Translations under genes and position numbers: made by a program
NCBI RefSeq assembly: GCF_000203975.2
Contig: NZ_AFCF02000008.1
Span: 434,001-498,000, forward strand
Reading direction: 5' to 3'
Length of the DNA: 64,000 nucleotides
Origin: Leisingera sp. ANG1
GTDB taxonomy: Bacteria > Pseudomonadota > Alphaproteobacteria > Rhodobacterales > Rhodobacteraceae
Shown here: piece after piece, positions 44,587 through 53,716 of the stretch
Layout of the letters: each line of letters opens with the position of its first letter
Numbering within the stretch: position 1 is the first letter of the stretch
Notes under the pieces: generated by a model
Told to the model about the DNA's origin: nothing
The model's input: the letters and a program-made list of their open reading frames with translations, nothing else
Databases searched by the model: none

Positions 44587-46005
44587 TCACTCCGCGCGCA
44601 GCACCGCGCCCGGATTCATGATGCCATTGGGGTCCAGCGCCTGTTTGATGGCGCGCATCGCCGCCAGCTTGGCCGGGTCGCCATAGCGCTCCAGATCACC
44701 TGATTTCATCCGCCCCACCCCGTGCTCGGCACTAAAGGAGCCGCCGAAGGCCTGCACCAGATCATGCACCGCTTCTTTCACCGCACCGCGCGCGGCCTCA
44801 TACTCCTCGCGCTTGCGGCCCTTGGCCGGGAACACGTTGTAATGCAGGTTGCCGTCGCCCAGATGGCCAAAGCAATTGATGCGGAAATCGCCCAGCCCGG
44901 CAACCGCCGCCCTGCCCCGTTCGATGAAGGCGGGGATCTCCGAAATCGGCACCGAAATGTCATGGCTGGACACCGAGCCGATAGCCTTGTTGGCCAGCGG
45001 GATATGCTCGCGCACCGCCCACAGCATCTGCCGCTGGCTGTCCGACTGGGCGATCACCCCGTCGCTGGCAAGCCCTGCCGCCTCGGCGGCTTCAAACAGC
45101 GCGGCCAGGGTGTCCTCCGCCTCCAGCCCGCGCGGCAGTCCCAGCTCGATCAGCACGCACCATTCCGGCGCCTCGGCAAAGGGCTGGCGGACCTGCGGCA
45201 GCGTCTCCGCCAGGAAATCCAGCCCCTGCCGGTGGATCAGCTCAAAGGCGCTGACGCCCTCACCCGCGTGATCCCGGGCCAGGGCCAGCAGATCAATGGC
45301 CGCCTGCGGGTCCGTCACGGTAAAGACCGCGGTGCCTTGCGACGCCGGGATCGGCGACAGTTTCAGTGCGGCAGCGGTGATCACTCCCAATGTGCCCTCG
45401 GCCCCGATCAGCAGGTTCCGCAGGTCATAGCCGGTATTGTCTTTCCTGAGCCGCGACAGCCCGTTCCAAATCTCGCCTGAAGGCAGCACCGCCTCCAGCC
45501 CCAGGCAGAGGTCGCGGGCATTGCCGTAGCGCAGTACGTTAACGCCGCCCGCATTGGTCGCAAGGTTGCCGCCGATCCTCGCCGAACCTTCTGCCGCCAG
45601 TGACAGCGGGAACAGGCGCCCGGCTTCCTGCGCCGCCGCCTGCACGTCCGCCAGAATGGCGCCACCTTCCGCGATAAGGACATTCTCCCGGGCGTGCACC
45701 GCCCGGATCGCCGCCATCCGCTCCAGCGAGATCAGCAGCGGCGCCGGTCCCTTCGCCATCACCTGGCCGCCGACCAGCCCGGTGCCGCCGCCATAAGGTA
45801 CAACCGGCACCCGCGCGGCATTGGCTTCGCGGACCAGGATGGACACTTCCTCCACGCTGCGCGGCAAGGCCAGCAGCCCCGCCTGCCCCCGGTACCGCCC
45901 ACGCGGCTCTTCCAGATAACGCGGTTCGGGAGCGCGCAAAACGCCCTCTGGCAGCAGGGGTGACAGGCGGGCAGCAAAGGCGGGATCGGCGGGGTTCAGC
46001 GTCAT
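44587..46005 (-). CDS. FAD-linked oxidase, GlcD/D-2-hydroxyglutarate dehydrogenase type
   Basis: 472-aa flavoprotein that would oxidise a D-2-hydroxy acid (lactate, glycolate or 2-hydroxyglutarate) and pass electrons to the respiratory chain. The FAD_binding_4 domain (about 40-220) has VPVVPYGGGTGLVGG, LFPLSLAAEGSARIGGNLATNAGGVNVLRYG (in two parts across residues 130-160) and NLLIGAEGTLGVIT. The C-terminal FAD-oxidase domain has the metal-binding CFGHLGDGNLHYNVF and FSAEHGVGRMKS motifs. It is not fused to an iron-sulfur domain. ATG 46005 begins MTLNPADPAFAARL. It follows the MBL-fold gene at 41 bp. Confidence 0.9.
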   Translation of the reverse strand: MTLNPADPAFAARLSPLLPEGVLRAPEPRYLEEPRGRYRGQAGLLALPRSVEEVSILVREANAARVPVVPYGGGTGLVGGQVMAKGPAPLLISLERMAAIRAVHARENVLIAEGGAILADVQAAAQEAGRLFPLSLAAEGSARIGGNLATNAGGVNVLRYGNARDLCLGLEAVLPSGEIWNGLSRLRKDNTGYDLRNLLIGAEGTLGVITAAALKLSPIPASQGTAVFTVTDPQAAIDLLALARDHAGEGVSAFELIHRQGLDFLAETLPQVRQPFAEAPEWCVLIELGLPRGLEAEDTLAALFEAAEAAGLASDGVIAQSDSQRQMLWAVREHIPLANKAIGSVSSHDISVPISEIPAFIERGRAAVAGLGDFRINCFGHLGDGNLHYNVFPAKGRKREEYEAARGAVKEAVHDLVQAFGGSFSAEHGVGRMKSGDLERYGDPAKLAAMRAIKQALDPNGIMNPGAVLRAE

Positions 46006-46046
46006 GCCCTATCCATGCCGCAAGGCCCCGCAACTGGCAAGGCAGC

Positions 46047-46871
46047 TCACTCCCCGTCCAGCAGGTACTTGGGCCGCAGCACATGGATGGTCGGGCGGCT
46101 GGGCAAGCTGCGCAGGGACACCGACAACTCGCTGTTGCCCTCATCCACCACATCAAACTCCGGGCCGATCCGGGACAGGAAACTCTGCAGCGAATAGTCG
46201 CTGAACCAATGCATCGGAATGATCACCGAGGAGCGCAGCCGCCCCAACACCTCCAGCATCTGATCCAGCGGCAGGGTGATGCCGCCATCCACCGCCGCCA
46301 TCACAACATCAAGCCGCCCCAGCGCGGCATATTGCTCCGGTGTCGGCACGTGGTGCAGGTGGCCGAGGTGGCCAATGCACAGACCCGCAGCCTCAAAAAC
46401 AAAGATCGAATTGCCGCGCGCCTCCACCCCGCCAAACATGTTGCGGATGTCTGTGGGCACATTGCGGATCAGCATCTCGCCGAGGTCGAGGTGATGCTCG
46501 ATGCCTGCACCAAACGGCCCCCAGCCCTCCAGCACATGCGGGATCGCGGGGTCGGGATGAGCGGTCCAATGGGTTTCATGGGCGTGGTTCATGGTGACCA
46601 CATCCGGGATCAGCGGCGCAGCGCCGGTGAAGCCGGTGAAATCGGTGACCACATTCAGCCCGCCCTCGGTGCGCAGCAGGAACGAGGCATGGGCGATGTA
46701 GCGGATCTGCACGCTGTCTTCTGCCACCGGGTCCTGCCAGCTGGCCTGCTGCAGGTACTCCAGACCGGGCGTCGCCTCTGCCAGGGCAATGCAATGGCTC
46801 TGCCTCCGCTCCTGCGCCTGGAGGGCAGCGGAACACAGAATGAAACACAGGAAAGTGGCAAACGCGCGCAT
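46047..46871 (-). CDS. Exported metallo-beta-lactamase-fold protein (UlaG-like)
   Basis: 274 aa. Signal peptide MRAFATFLCFILCSAALQA, predicted cut near residue 19. The domain has the UlaG-type order: IRYIAHASFLLRTEGGLNVVTD, MNHAHETHWTAHPD (a degenerate HxHxDH metal motif), LDLGEMLIRNVPTDIRNM, GLCIGHLGHLHHVP, LDVVMAAVDGGITLPLDQM and VIIPMHWFS. The changed first metal motif makes activity uncertain. ATG 46871 was chosen because it begins a signal peptide; a longer frame continues to 47108 across repeat C and is non-coding. It may be co-transcribed with the GlcD-type gene. Confidence 0.82.
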   Translation of the reverse strand: MRAFATFLCFILCSAALQAQERRQSHCIALAEATPGLEYLQQASWQDPVAEDSVQIRYIAHASFLLRTEGGLNVVTDFTGFTGAAPLIPDVVTMNHAHETHWTAHPDPAIPHVLEGWGPFGAGIEHHLDLGEMLIRNVPTDIRNMFGGVEARGNSIFVFEAAGLCIGHLGHLHHVPTPEQYAALGRLDVVMAAVDGGITLPLDQMLEVLGRLRSSVIIPMHWFSDYSLQSFLSRIGPEFDVVDEGNSELSVSLRSLPSRPTIHVLRPKYLLDGE

Positions 46872-46936
46872 GAGGCAGGTTCTAGGGCGCAAACCGCCAT
46901 TGTCAGCCCTTACCGCAGAAAATTCGCCCTGCAAGC

Positions 46937-47106
46937 GCTCCCGCCTGCGCCAGCGGAATTGAAAATTCCGCACCGCCGTTGGGCGTGGCGCCCTGCTAGC
47001 GCAGGGCGCAGCACCGTTTGCCCCACGCGCCGCGCCGCACCGCAGGGGCGGCGCCCGGCCCAACGGGAGCGGCGCATCTTCTGATGCGCAAGCGACGGGC
47101 GGGAGC
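46937..47106. repeat. Palindromic repeat element, copy C
   Basis: 170 bp with 9-bp terminal inverted repeats gctcccgcc (46937-46945) and ggcgggagc (47098-47106). The interior keeps ccgttgggcgtggc, cgcgccgcgc and cggcgcccggcccaac. It lies between the RimJ-like stop codon and the MBL-fold gene start. It is the most divergent of the three copies. Confidence 0.7.
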
Positions 47107-47129
47107 ACCTCGCTAATAGAATGTTTTGC

Positions 47130-47720
47130 TTAGGCCTGCCCCGCCAGCGTCTTGCCGCGGCGGTCGTGGCGCAGGGAGGCATAAAGCACATGGGTGCGCC
47201 AGCGGCCATTGATCTGCAGATAGGACTGGGCCACGCCCTCATACTTGAAGCCGGATTTCTCCAGCAGCCCGCGCGACGCCTGGTTTTCCGGCAGGCAGGC
47301 GGCCTCGATCCGGCTCAGGTCCAGCTTGGTGAAGGCATGATGCACCACCGCGCCGATCGCCTCGCGCATGTAGCCCTGGCGGGCAAACGACTGGCCGGTC
47401 CAGTAGCCAAGCGTGCCGGCCTGGGCCGGGCCGCGCCGGATATTGTCCAGGGTAATCGCCCCGACCAGCAGGTTGTCGGACCGGCGGATCAGGAACAGCG
47501 GCAGCGCGGTGCCGCCGGAAACCGACCGCCGCGCCCAGTAGACCCTGTTGGTAAAGCTCTTGCGGCTGAGGTGGTCCGCCGCCCAGCTGGGTTCCCACGG
47601 GGTAAGATAGGGCTGGCTCTGCAGCCTCAATGCCGCCCAGCCGTGAAAATCCGCATGCACCGGCGGCCTGAGGGTCAGGCGCTCGGTTTCGATACGGACC
47701 TTGCGGCGGTTGAGCAGCAT
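47130..47720 (-). CDS. RimJ/RimL-type GNAT acetyltransferase
   Basis: 196 aa. RIETERLTLRPPVHADFHGW is the RimJ/RimL opening; the acetyl-CoA loop is SFARQGYMREAIGAVVHHAF and LSRIEAACLPENQASRGLLEKSGF, continuing KYEG, is the C-terminal family motif. Members acetylate N-termini of ribosomal proteins or small amines. ATG 47720 overlaps the M16 peptidase stop by 1 nt (TGATG), so it is translationally coupled to that gene. Repeat copy C follows its stop codon. Confidence 0.9.
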   Translation of the reverse strand: MLLNRRKVRIETERLTLRPPVHADFHGWAALRLQSQPYLTPWEPSWAADHLSRKSFTNRVYWARRSVSGGTALPLFLIRRSDNLLVGAITLDNIRRGPAQAGTLGYWTGQSFARQGYMREAIGAVVHHAFTKLDLSRIEAACLPENQASRGLLEKSGFKYEGVAQSYLQINGRWRTHVLYASLRHDRRGKTLAGQA

Positions 47721-48982
47721 CAGGCGGCGCGCCTCTCCTGCAGCCGCTCCAGCGCCGGGGCGTCCGCGACCGGGCCGTACAAAGCCAGCGCCGCAGGCGC
47801 CGTCACCGCCATGGTCTCCGCCAGCTCGCGCACGTCCTTGGTGGTGACCGCATTGATCCGCTCCACCGTGCGCTCCAGCGACGGCACCTTGCCCCAGATC
47901 TGCACCAGCCGCGCCAGCCGTTCAGCCCGGTTCGAGGGGCTTTCCAGCCCCATCAGCATCCCGGCCTTCATCTGGGCGCGGGCGCGCTCCACCTCGGCAT
48001 CGCTCATGTCGTCCGCGGCGCGTTTCATCTCGTCGATGGTGATGCCTGCCAGCTCCGTCAGCTGTTCACCCGAGGTGCCTGCATAGACGGTCATCGAGCC
48101 GGTATCGGCATAAGAGCCCGCTTGCGAGAAGATCGTGTAGCAGAGGCCGCGTTTTTCGCGCACCTCCTGGAACAAGCGCGAGGACATGCCGCCGCCCAGG
48201 GCGCTGGCATAGATCTGCGCGGTGTACATCGACTGGTCGCGGTAGCCGGGGCCTTCAAAAGCCAGCGCGAAATGCGCCTGCTCCAGATCCTTCACTTGCC
48301 GCGCCTCGCCGCCGGTGAACTGCGCGCCCTCGGCGGTGAACTCCGGCTTGGCCTCCATATGGCCGAACAGTTGCTCCGCCAGTTTGACCAGCGCATCGTG
48401 ATCGACGCCGCCCGCCGCCGCCAGGATCATCTGGCCGGGGCCGTAGTGTTCACCGACAAAGCCCTGCAGATCCTCGCGGCTGAAGCTGCGCACACGTTCC
48501 GCAGGCCCCAGAATGGTCCGCCCCAGCGGCTGCCCGCGGTAGCTTTCCTCCTGCAGCCAGTCAAAGATCACGTCGTCCGGCGTGTCCAGCGACTGGCCGA
48601 TCTCCTGCAGGATCACCCCGCGCTCAACCTCGATCTCGCGCTGGTCGAACACCGGATTGAGCAGGATATCCCCGATCACATCCACCGCCAGCGGCACGTC
48701 GTCTTTCAGCACCCGGGCGTAATAGGCCGTCACCTCGCGCGAGGTGTAGGCGTTGATATAACCGCCCACATCCTCGATCTCCTCTGCGATCTGCAGGGCC
48801 GAGCGCCGCTTGGTGCCCTTGAAGGCCATGTGCTCCAGAAAATGGGCAATGCCGTTCTGCTCCAGCCGCTCGTGGCGGCCGCCGGCGCTCACCCAGATCC
48901 CGACCGCCGCGGATTCCAGACCCGGCATATGCTCGGAGACGATACGGAACCCGTTGGCGAGTGTGTGCTGCTGAACTGTCAA
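47720..48982 (-). CDS. M16 family zinc peptidase (PqqL/processing-protease type)
   Basis: 420-aa single-chain subunit-size protein of the M16 family. The inverted zinc motif HFLEHMAFKGT has His47, Glu50 and His51; the third ligand lies in the EVERGVILQEIGQSLD region. LGGGMSSRLFQEVREKRGLCY is the C-terminal substrate-binding motif. Homologues resemble mitochondrial processing peptidase beta. It starts at TTG 48982, whose bases overlap the thrC TGA stop (TTGA); the N-terminus MTVQQHTLANGFRIVSEHMPG fits the family. The substrate is unknown. It is in an apparent operon with SURF1, thrC and the RimJ-like gene. Confidence 0.9.
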   Translation of the reverse strand: MTVQQHTLANGFRIVSEHMPGLESAAVGIWVSAGGRHERLEQNGIAHFLEHMAFKGTKRRSALQIAEEIEDVGGYINAYTSREVTAYYARVLKDDVPLAVDVIGDILLNPVFDQREIEVERGVILQEIGQSLDTPDDVIFDWLQEESYRGQPLGRTILGPAERVRSFSREDLQGFVGEHYGPGQMILAAAGGVDHDALVKLAEQLFGHMEAKPEFTAEGAQFTGGEARQVKDLEQAHFALAFEGPGYRDQSMYTAQIYASALGGGMSSRLFQEVREKRGLCYTIFSQAGSYADTGSMTVYAGTSGEQLTELAGITIDEMKRAADDMSDAEVERARAQMKAGMLMGLESPSNRAERLARLVQIWGKVPSLERTVERINAVTTKDVRELAETMAVTAPAALALYGPVADAPALERLQERRAA

Positions 48983-50367
48983 TTCGCGATGTTCTTTCTG
49001 ATGTGATCCTCAAGGGCAGCCAGATCATTGGCGATCCGGGTGACCCGTTCCGGCCTCTCATACAGGTCGGACATGCGCGGCGGCAAGGGCGGATGAATGC
49101 CGCTGGCTTCTTCCACAGCAGCCGGGAATTTCGCCGGGTGCGCTGTGGCCAGCGTGATCATCGGTACCTCCGCCTTGCGGTGTTCGTTCGCCACTTTCAC
49201 GGCAACCGCGCCATGCGGGCAAATCAGTTCGCCAGAGGACGCCAGCTCGGACTTGATGGTCGCCAGCGTCTCTTCCTCGGAGGTGCGGCCAGAGGTGTAA
49301 TTCTCCGCCAGCGCCTGCATCGCGCCCTGCGACACGTCAAAGCCGCCGTTCTTCAGTTCATCCATCAACAGCGCCACCGCCTTGCTGTCCTGCCCGTAGG
49401 CATAGAACAGCGCGCGTTCAAAGTTCGAAGACACCTGAATGTCCATCGAGGGAGAGATCGAGGGCTGGGTGTCGCCCTTGTAGTAGCCCTGCCCGGACAG
49501 GCAGCGGTGCAGAATGTCGTTCTGGTTGGTGGCAACCACCAGCTGGTCGATCGGCAGACCCATCTGCTTGGCGATGAAACCCGCAAAGATGTCACCGAAG
49601 TTGCCGGTCGGCACGGTGAAGCTCACCTTGCGCTGCGGCGCGCCCAGCGACACGGCGGAGGAGAAGTAATAGACCACCTGCGCCAGCACCCGCGCGATGT
49701 TGATCGAGTTGACGCCCGCCAGCTTTACGCCGTCGCGGAAGTCGAAGTCGTTGAACATGTCCTTCACACGCGCCTGGCAGTCGTCGAAGTCGCCATCGAC
49801 GGCCAGCGCGTGCACATTGGCGTCCTGCGGCGTGGTCATCTGGCGGCGCTGCACCTCGGACACGCGGCCATGCGGGTAGAGGATGAACACATCCACATTG
49901 TTCAGGCCGCGGAAGGCTTCCATGGCGGCAGAACCGGTGTCGCCGGAGGTGGCGCCTGCAATGGTCACCCGGTCGCCGCGGCGCTCCAGTGCAGCCTGGA
50001 ACAGCTGGCCGATCAGCTGCATCGCAAAGTCCTTGAACGCCAGCGTGGGGCCGTGGAACAGCTCCAGCAGGAAATGGTTCGGCGCCAGCTGCTTCAGCGG
50101 TGCCCGGGCGGCGTGTTCAAAGCCCGCGTAGGCGCGGGCGATGATGGCGCGGAATTCCTCATCGGTGAAGCAATCGCCGACGAAGGGCCGCATGACGCGG
50201 AACGCGGTTTCCTCATAGGACAGCCCCGCCAGCGCCGCGATGTCGTCCTGGGACATCTGCGGGATTTCCGCCGGCACATACAGGCCGCCGTCACGCGCGA
50301 GGCCGGTCAGCATCGCATCTTCAAAGGTCAGCTCGGGCGCTTGGCCCCGGGTCGAGATATATTTCAT
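48979..50367 (-). CDS. thrC: Threonine synthase
   Basis: PLP enzyme that makes threonine from phosphohomoserine. 462 aa, the long bacterial form. MKYISTRGQAPELTFEDAML is the family start; Lys112 in GPTLAFKDFAMQ is the PLP lysine; the cofactor-phosphate and substrate loops are ATSGDTGSAAMEAFRG and VPTGNFGDIFAGFIAKQMG, and NQNDILHRCLSGQGYY is also diagnostic. ATG 50367. It lies 20 bp after the SURF1 stop codon and overlaps the M16 start codon by 3 nt, so the SURF1-thrC-M16 order looks operonic, as in other roseobacters. Confidence 0.96.
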   Translation of the reverse strand: MKYISTRGQAPELTFEDAMLTGLARDGGLYVPAEIPQMSQDDIAALAGLSYEETAFRVMRPFVGDCFTDEEFRAIIARAYAGFEHAARAPLKQLAPNHFLLELFHGPTLAFKDFAMQLIGQLFQAALERRGDRVTIAGATSGDTGSAAMEAFRGLNNVDVFILYPHGRVSEVQRRQMTTPQDANVHALAVDGDFDDCQARVKDMFNDFDFRDGVKLAGVNSINIARVLAQVVYYFSSAVSLGAPQRKVSFTVPTGNFGDIFAGFIAKQMGLPIDQLVVATNQNDILHRCLSGQGYYKGDTQPSISPSMDIQVSSNFERALFYAYGQDSKAVALLMDELKNGGFDVSQGAMQALAENYTSGRTSEEETLATIKSELASSGELICPHGAVAVKVANEHRKAEVPMITLATAHPAKFPAAVEEASGIHPPLPPRMSDLYERPERVTRIANDLAALEDHIRKNIAN

Positions 50368-50387
50368 CGCCTTCAGCTCTTTCGGGT

Positions 50388-51050
50388 TCAGGGGCGGCTG
50401 CGCCGCAGGAAGTAGACGGTCATCGCGGCCCAGATAAAGGCCAGCGAAAACCAGGTGATCGCATATTGCAAGTGGTTGTTCGGGATGCCCGCAGTTGTCA
50501 CAGCCTGCGGAGTGACCGCCGCCTCAGGCGCTGTGCTGCGGGCGACAATCAAAACGGGTTCGGTGTTCAGGCGCTCTGCCATATAAGCCACGTCCCTGGC
50601 ATAGAGGATATTGGTGTCCACTTCCGGCGCGGGCGTCGTCCAGTCGCCCTCATCCGGCCAGAGAAGATTGCCGGTGACGGTTGCCTGCCCGATGCTGAGA
50701 GATGTGGTCTTTTCAGCGGCAGGGATGAAGCCCCGGTCCAACAGGACACGCCGGCCATCGGTGGTCACGAATGGGGCAATGACCCGGTACCCCGTTTCGG
50801 CGTCTTTGGTGACCCAGAACACATGCAGCGCATTGCCTTCGATTTCACCCTCGACGGTAACGGCCCGGTAGCGGTCTTGCTCCTTCACCGGGACTTGCGG
50901 CAAAGCCGCCGGTGCAGCCGCGATGCTGGCCTCAATCGTCTGAAGCAGGTCTTCCTTCCAGCCCATGCGCTGCAGCTGCCAGGTGCCTAGGCCGATCAGT
51001 ATCGCCAGGCCCGCGCCTCCGATGATCAACAGGAAGATGACACGCCGCAT
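50388..51050 (-). CDS. SURF1 family cytochrome oxidase assembly protein
   Basis: 220-aa inner-membrane protein that helps insert heme a into subunit I. It has the classic SURF1 layout: an N-terminal helix (FLLIIGGAGLAILIGLGTWQ followed by LQRMGWKEDLL), a periplasmic domain with YRAVTVEGEIEGNALHVF, GYRVIAPFVTTDGRRVLLDRGFIP and WTTPAPEVDTNILYARD, and a C-terminal helix starting at NNHLQYAITWFSLAFIWAAM. ATG 51050. It follows ctaE after a terminator and precedes thrC by 20 bp, so it may be expressed partly separate from the ctaCBGE unit. Confidence 0.95.
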   Translation of the reverse strand: MRRVIFLLIIGGAGLAILIGLGTWQLQRMGWKEDLLQTIEASIAAAPAALPQVPVKEQDRYRAVTVEGEIEGNALHVFWVTKDAETGYRVIAPFVTTDGRRVLLDRGFIPAAEKTTSLSIGQATVTGNLLWPDEGDWTTPAPEVDTNILYARDVAYMAERLNTEPVLIVARSTAPEAAVTPQAVTTAGIPNNHLQYAITWFSLAFIWAAMTVYFLRRSRP

Positions 51051-51066
51051 CCGGGCCGCTCCGCTT

Positions 51067-51105
51067 CAAAAGACAAGGCGCGCAAGGTGTCCCCTGCGCG
51101 CCTTG
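51067..51105 (-). terminator. Terminator of the ctaCBGE unit
   Basis: Perfect stem caaggcgcgca/tgcgcgccttg (51074-51084 with 51095-51105), followed on the minus strand by tcttttg. It lies about 50 bp beyond the ctaE stop codon and before SURF1. Confidence 0.82.
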
Positions 51106-51152
51106 CTCATTAAGGTCTGTCTGCGGTTTTTGGAACCGCAAACATGTAACCG

Positions 51153-51962
51153 TTACAAACCGGAGGTGCCCCAGATGTAGACGGCCACGAACAGGAACAG
51201 CCAGACAACGTCCACGAAGTGCCAGTACCAGGCAGCCGCCTCAAAGCCGACGTGCTGCTCGGGGGTGAAATCACCCTTCATCGCGCGGATCAGGCAGACG
51301 GTCAGGAAGATGGTGCCGATGATCACGTGGAAACCGTGGAAGCCGGTTGCCATGAAGAAGTTCGAGTAAAACTCGTCTTCGCCGAACTTCCAGCCTTCAT
51401 GCAGCAGGTGGGCGTATTCATAGCCCTGCAGCGCGGTGAAAGCGATGCCGAAGGCGATACCGATCGCCAGGCCCTGGATCAGCGCCTTGCGGTCGTTGTT
51501 GTGCACCAGCGCGTGGTGCGCCCAGGTCACGGCACAGCCGGACAGCAGCAGGATCAGGGTGTTGATCAGCGGCAGGTGAAACGGGTCGACCGGGTAGATC
51601 GCCGGGGCCACATATTCAGTGCCGACATAGGTCTCCATCGGGTACATGGCGTGTTTGAAGAACGACCAGAACCAGGCGAAGAAGAACATCACCTCGGACA
51701 TCACAAACAGGATGAAGCCATAGCGCAGGCCGATGCGGACGACGGGGGTGTGATCGCCGACCTTGCTTTCGGCAACAACTTCGGACCACCAGGCGAAGGC
51801 CGAGTACAGCACGGCAACAAAGCCGATCCAGAAGGCCCAGGCGGTGATGCCCTTCATCCAGAACACTGCGCCAACCAGCATGACGAAGGTGCCCACTGCG
51901 GCAGCCAGCGGCCAGATCGACGGCGGCAGAATGTGATAATCGTGATTTTTAGCATGCGCCAT
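51153..51962 (-). CDS. ctaE: Cytochrome c oxidase subunit III
   Basis: Structural subunit of the aa3 oxidase in the inner membrane; it stabilises proton uptake by subunit I. 269 aa with seven helices. Diagnostic blocks: [77 protein letters not shown] and [23 protein letters not shown] 51962 is 23 bp after ctaG. It is the last gene of the ctaC-ctaB-small ORF-ctaG-ctaE series before a terminator. Confidence 0.98.
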   Translation of the reverse strand: MAHAKNHDYHILPPSIWPLAAAVGTFVMLVGAVFWMKGITAWAFWIGFVAVLYSAFAWWSEVVAESKVGDHTPVVRIGLRYGFILFVMSEVMFFFAWFWSFFKHAMYPMETYVGTEYVAPAIYPVDPFHLPLINTLILLLSGCAVTWAHHALVHNNDRKALIQGLAIGIAFGIAFTALQGYEYAHLLHEGWKFGEDEFYSNFFMATGFHGFHVIIGTIFLTVCLIRAMKGDFTPEQHVGFEAAAWYWHFVDVVWLFLFVAVYIWGTSGL

Positions 51963-51985
51963 TTAAGTGTCCCTCACCTAGCGGC

Positions 51986-52573
51986 CTAGTTCGTGGTTGT
52001 GCCTGCCCCGGTGTTACCCCCGGTGTCGAGAGCGGCAACGCCCTCGGGCAGATCGATTTCATGGAACGTGTACGACAGCGTGATCGTATGCACGTATTTT
52101 GCGTCCCGGTCGTCAATGATTTCCGGGTCAACATAGAAGGTCACGGGCATCTGCACCCGCTCCCCCGGCTGAAGCACCTGCTCGGTAAAGCAGAAGCAGT
52201 CGATTTTCTCAAAGAACCCGCCGGCCTGATAGGGCGCCACATTGTAGGACGCCTGCCCCGCCACGGGGCGGTCGGTCGGGTTATAGGCCTCGTAAAAGGC
52301 CAGGCCGGTTTCCCCCAGCTTGATCTCCATCTCGCGCTGCATCGGCTTGAATTCCCACGGCATGCCGCGTTCCTTGGAGCCGTCAAAGCGGACTTTGATG
52401 GTCTGGTCCAGAACCGTGTCCGATCCCGCGCTGGCCACGCCGGTGACGCCGCCAAAGCCGGTGACGCGGCAGAACCAGTCATAAAACGGCACCGACGCCC
52501 AGGACAGCCCGCCCATCAGGACGACAACGCCGACCAGCTGGACAACAGTCTTTTGGGGCCCCTGCAGCGCCAT
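51986..52573 (-). CDS. ctaG: Cytochrome c oxidase copper chaperone CtaG/Cox11
   Basis: Membrane-anchored protein that delivers copper to CuB of subunit I. 195 aa: one N-terminal helix (VVQLVGVVVLMGGLSWASVP), then a periplasmic beta-sandwich with YDWFCRVTGFGG, RPVAGQASYNVAPYQAGGFF and the copper-binding CFCFTEQ (Cys-x-Cys), followed by FYVDPEI and ITLSYTF. All Cox11 hallmarks are intact. ATG 52573 overlaps the stop codon of the upstream 59-aa gene by 1 nt (TGATG). Confidence 0.97.
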   Translation of the reverse strand: MALQGPQKTVVQLVGVVVLMGGLSWASVPFYDWFCRVTGFGGVTGVASAGSDTVLDQTIKVRFDGSKERGMPWEFKPMQREMEIKLGETGLAFYEAYNPTDRPVAGQASYNVAPYQAGGFFEKIDCFCFTEQVLQPGERVQMPVTFYVDPEIIDDRDAKYVHTITLSYTFHEIDLPEGVAALDTGGNTGAGTTTN

Positions 52574-52752
52574 CAGTTCTGCTCCCCCTGTTCACCAGAG
52601 GACTGTGCATCGGGGAACTTGAAGCTGGCCGAAGTCACCTTGACCATGGTCAGCGCCATGATCAGCACCACAAAGGCCGCCAGCAGAATGCCGACTCCCT
52701 TGTTCAGGCCGGAGCGGCGCTTGTGGATCTCATGTTCCTTTCGCAGGGCCAT
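52573..52752 (-). CDS. Small membrane protein in the oxidase operon (CoxF-like position)
   Basis: 59 aa: a charged N-terminus (MALRKEHEIHKRRSGLNKGV), one helix (GILLAAFVVLIMALTMVKV) and an acidic tail. It lies 1 nt after the ctaB stop and overlaps the ctaG start, so it is translated together with them. Alphaproteobacteria have a similar small gene (sometimes CoxF) at this position between heme O synthase and ctaG; its role is thought to be oxidase assembly, but I know of no defined function. ATG 52752 fits better than the upstream ATG at 52773. Confidence 0.82.
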   Translation of the reverse strand: MALRKEHEIHKRRSGLNKGVGILLAAFVVLIMALTMVKVTSASFKFPDAQSSGEQGEQN

Positions 52753-52753
52753 C

Positions 52754-53695
52754 TTACCAGCCTCCCAAGCCATAGGGCTTCAGCAAAGCCTCGGCCAGAA
52801 TGGCGCCGAAATGCAGGAACAGATACAGCAGCGACAGCTTGAAGAAACTGCGCTCCACCTTGAAATTGTCACCCTCGGAATCATCCTCGTCGCGGCGGGT
52901 GATCTTCCAGGCGCCATGCAGGAACAGCGCGTTCATCACCAGCGCCGCGGCCAGATAGATCGGGCCGCCAATGCCGGAGAACGCGGTGCCAACAGCCAGC
53001 ACGGCCAGCAGCACGGTATAGGCCAGGATGTGAATGCGGGTAGAGCGGCGGCCGTGGGTCACGGTCAGCATCGGCACGCCCGCGTCGTCATAGTCAGAGC
53101 GCATGAACAGCGCCAGCGCCCAGAAATGCGGCGGCGTCCACATGAAGGTCAGCAGGAACATCAGCCAGGGCTCAACCGACATGGTGCCGGTGGCGGCGAT
53201 CCAGCCGATGACCGGCGGGAAGGCTCCAGCGGCACCGCCAATCACAATGTTCTGCGGCGTCGCCCGCTTCAGCCACATGGTGTAGACCACCACGTAAAAG
53301 AAGATGGTGAAGGCCAGGAACGCACCGGCAAAGACATTGGCGGCCAGCGCCAGCATGATCACCGACAGGCCCGACAGCGCCAGGCCGAACGCCAGCGCCT
53401 CGCCGGCCTCAACCTTGCCCGCCGGGATCGGGCGCGACTTGGTGCGCTTCATCACCTTATCGATATCCGCGTCCCACCACATGTTCAGCGCGCCGGAGGC
53501 ACCGCCGCCGATGGCAATGAACAGGATCGCGCAGAAGCCGACAACGGGATGCACAGAAACCGGCGCGGCCAGCAGGCCGACCAGAGCGGTGAACACCACC
53601 AGCGACATGACACGGGGCTTCAGCAGGGCGAAATAATCGCCAAAGCTGGCCTCGTCCTCATATGCCCGGCTTGCGTTGATGCTTGCGTCGCTCAT
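52754..53695 (-). CDS. ctaB: Protoheme IX farnesyltransferase (heme O synthase)
   Basis: Adds a farnesyl group to heme b to make heme O, the precursor of heme a for the aa3 oxidase. 313-aa UbiA-family membrane protein with about nine helices. The prenyl-diphosphate motif NMWWDADIDKVMKRTKSRPI and the second Asp-rich region SDYDDAGVPMLTVTHG are clear, plus TPPHFWALALFMRSDYD. ATG 53695. It is second in the ctaC-B-G-E series. A perfect 22-nt palindrome lies in the 97-bp gap before it. Confidence 0.97.
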   Translation of the reverse strand: MSDASINASRAYEDEASFGDYFALLKPRVMSLVVFTALVGLLAAPVSVHPVVGFCAILFIAIGGGASGALNMWWDADIDKVMKRTKSRPIPAGKVEAGEALAFGLALSGLSVIMLALAANVFAGAFLAFTIFFYVVVYTMWLKRATPQNIVIGGAAGAFPPVIGWIAATGTMSVEPWLMFLLTFMWTPPHFWALALFMRSDYDDAGVPMLTVTHGRRSTRIHILAYTVLLAVLAVGTAFSGIGGPIYLAAALVMNALFLHGAWKITRRDEDDSEGDNFKVERSFFKLSLLYLFLHFGAILAEALLKPYGLGGW

Positions 53696-53716
53696 CTTGG
53701 GTCCTTTGGCGGCAAC

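Noticed and set aside
46872-47108. Longer start of the MBL-fold protein through repeat C
   Set aside because: The extension runs through a palindromic repeat and would remove the clear signal peptide at 46871.
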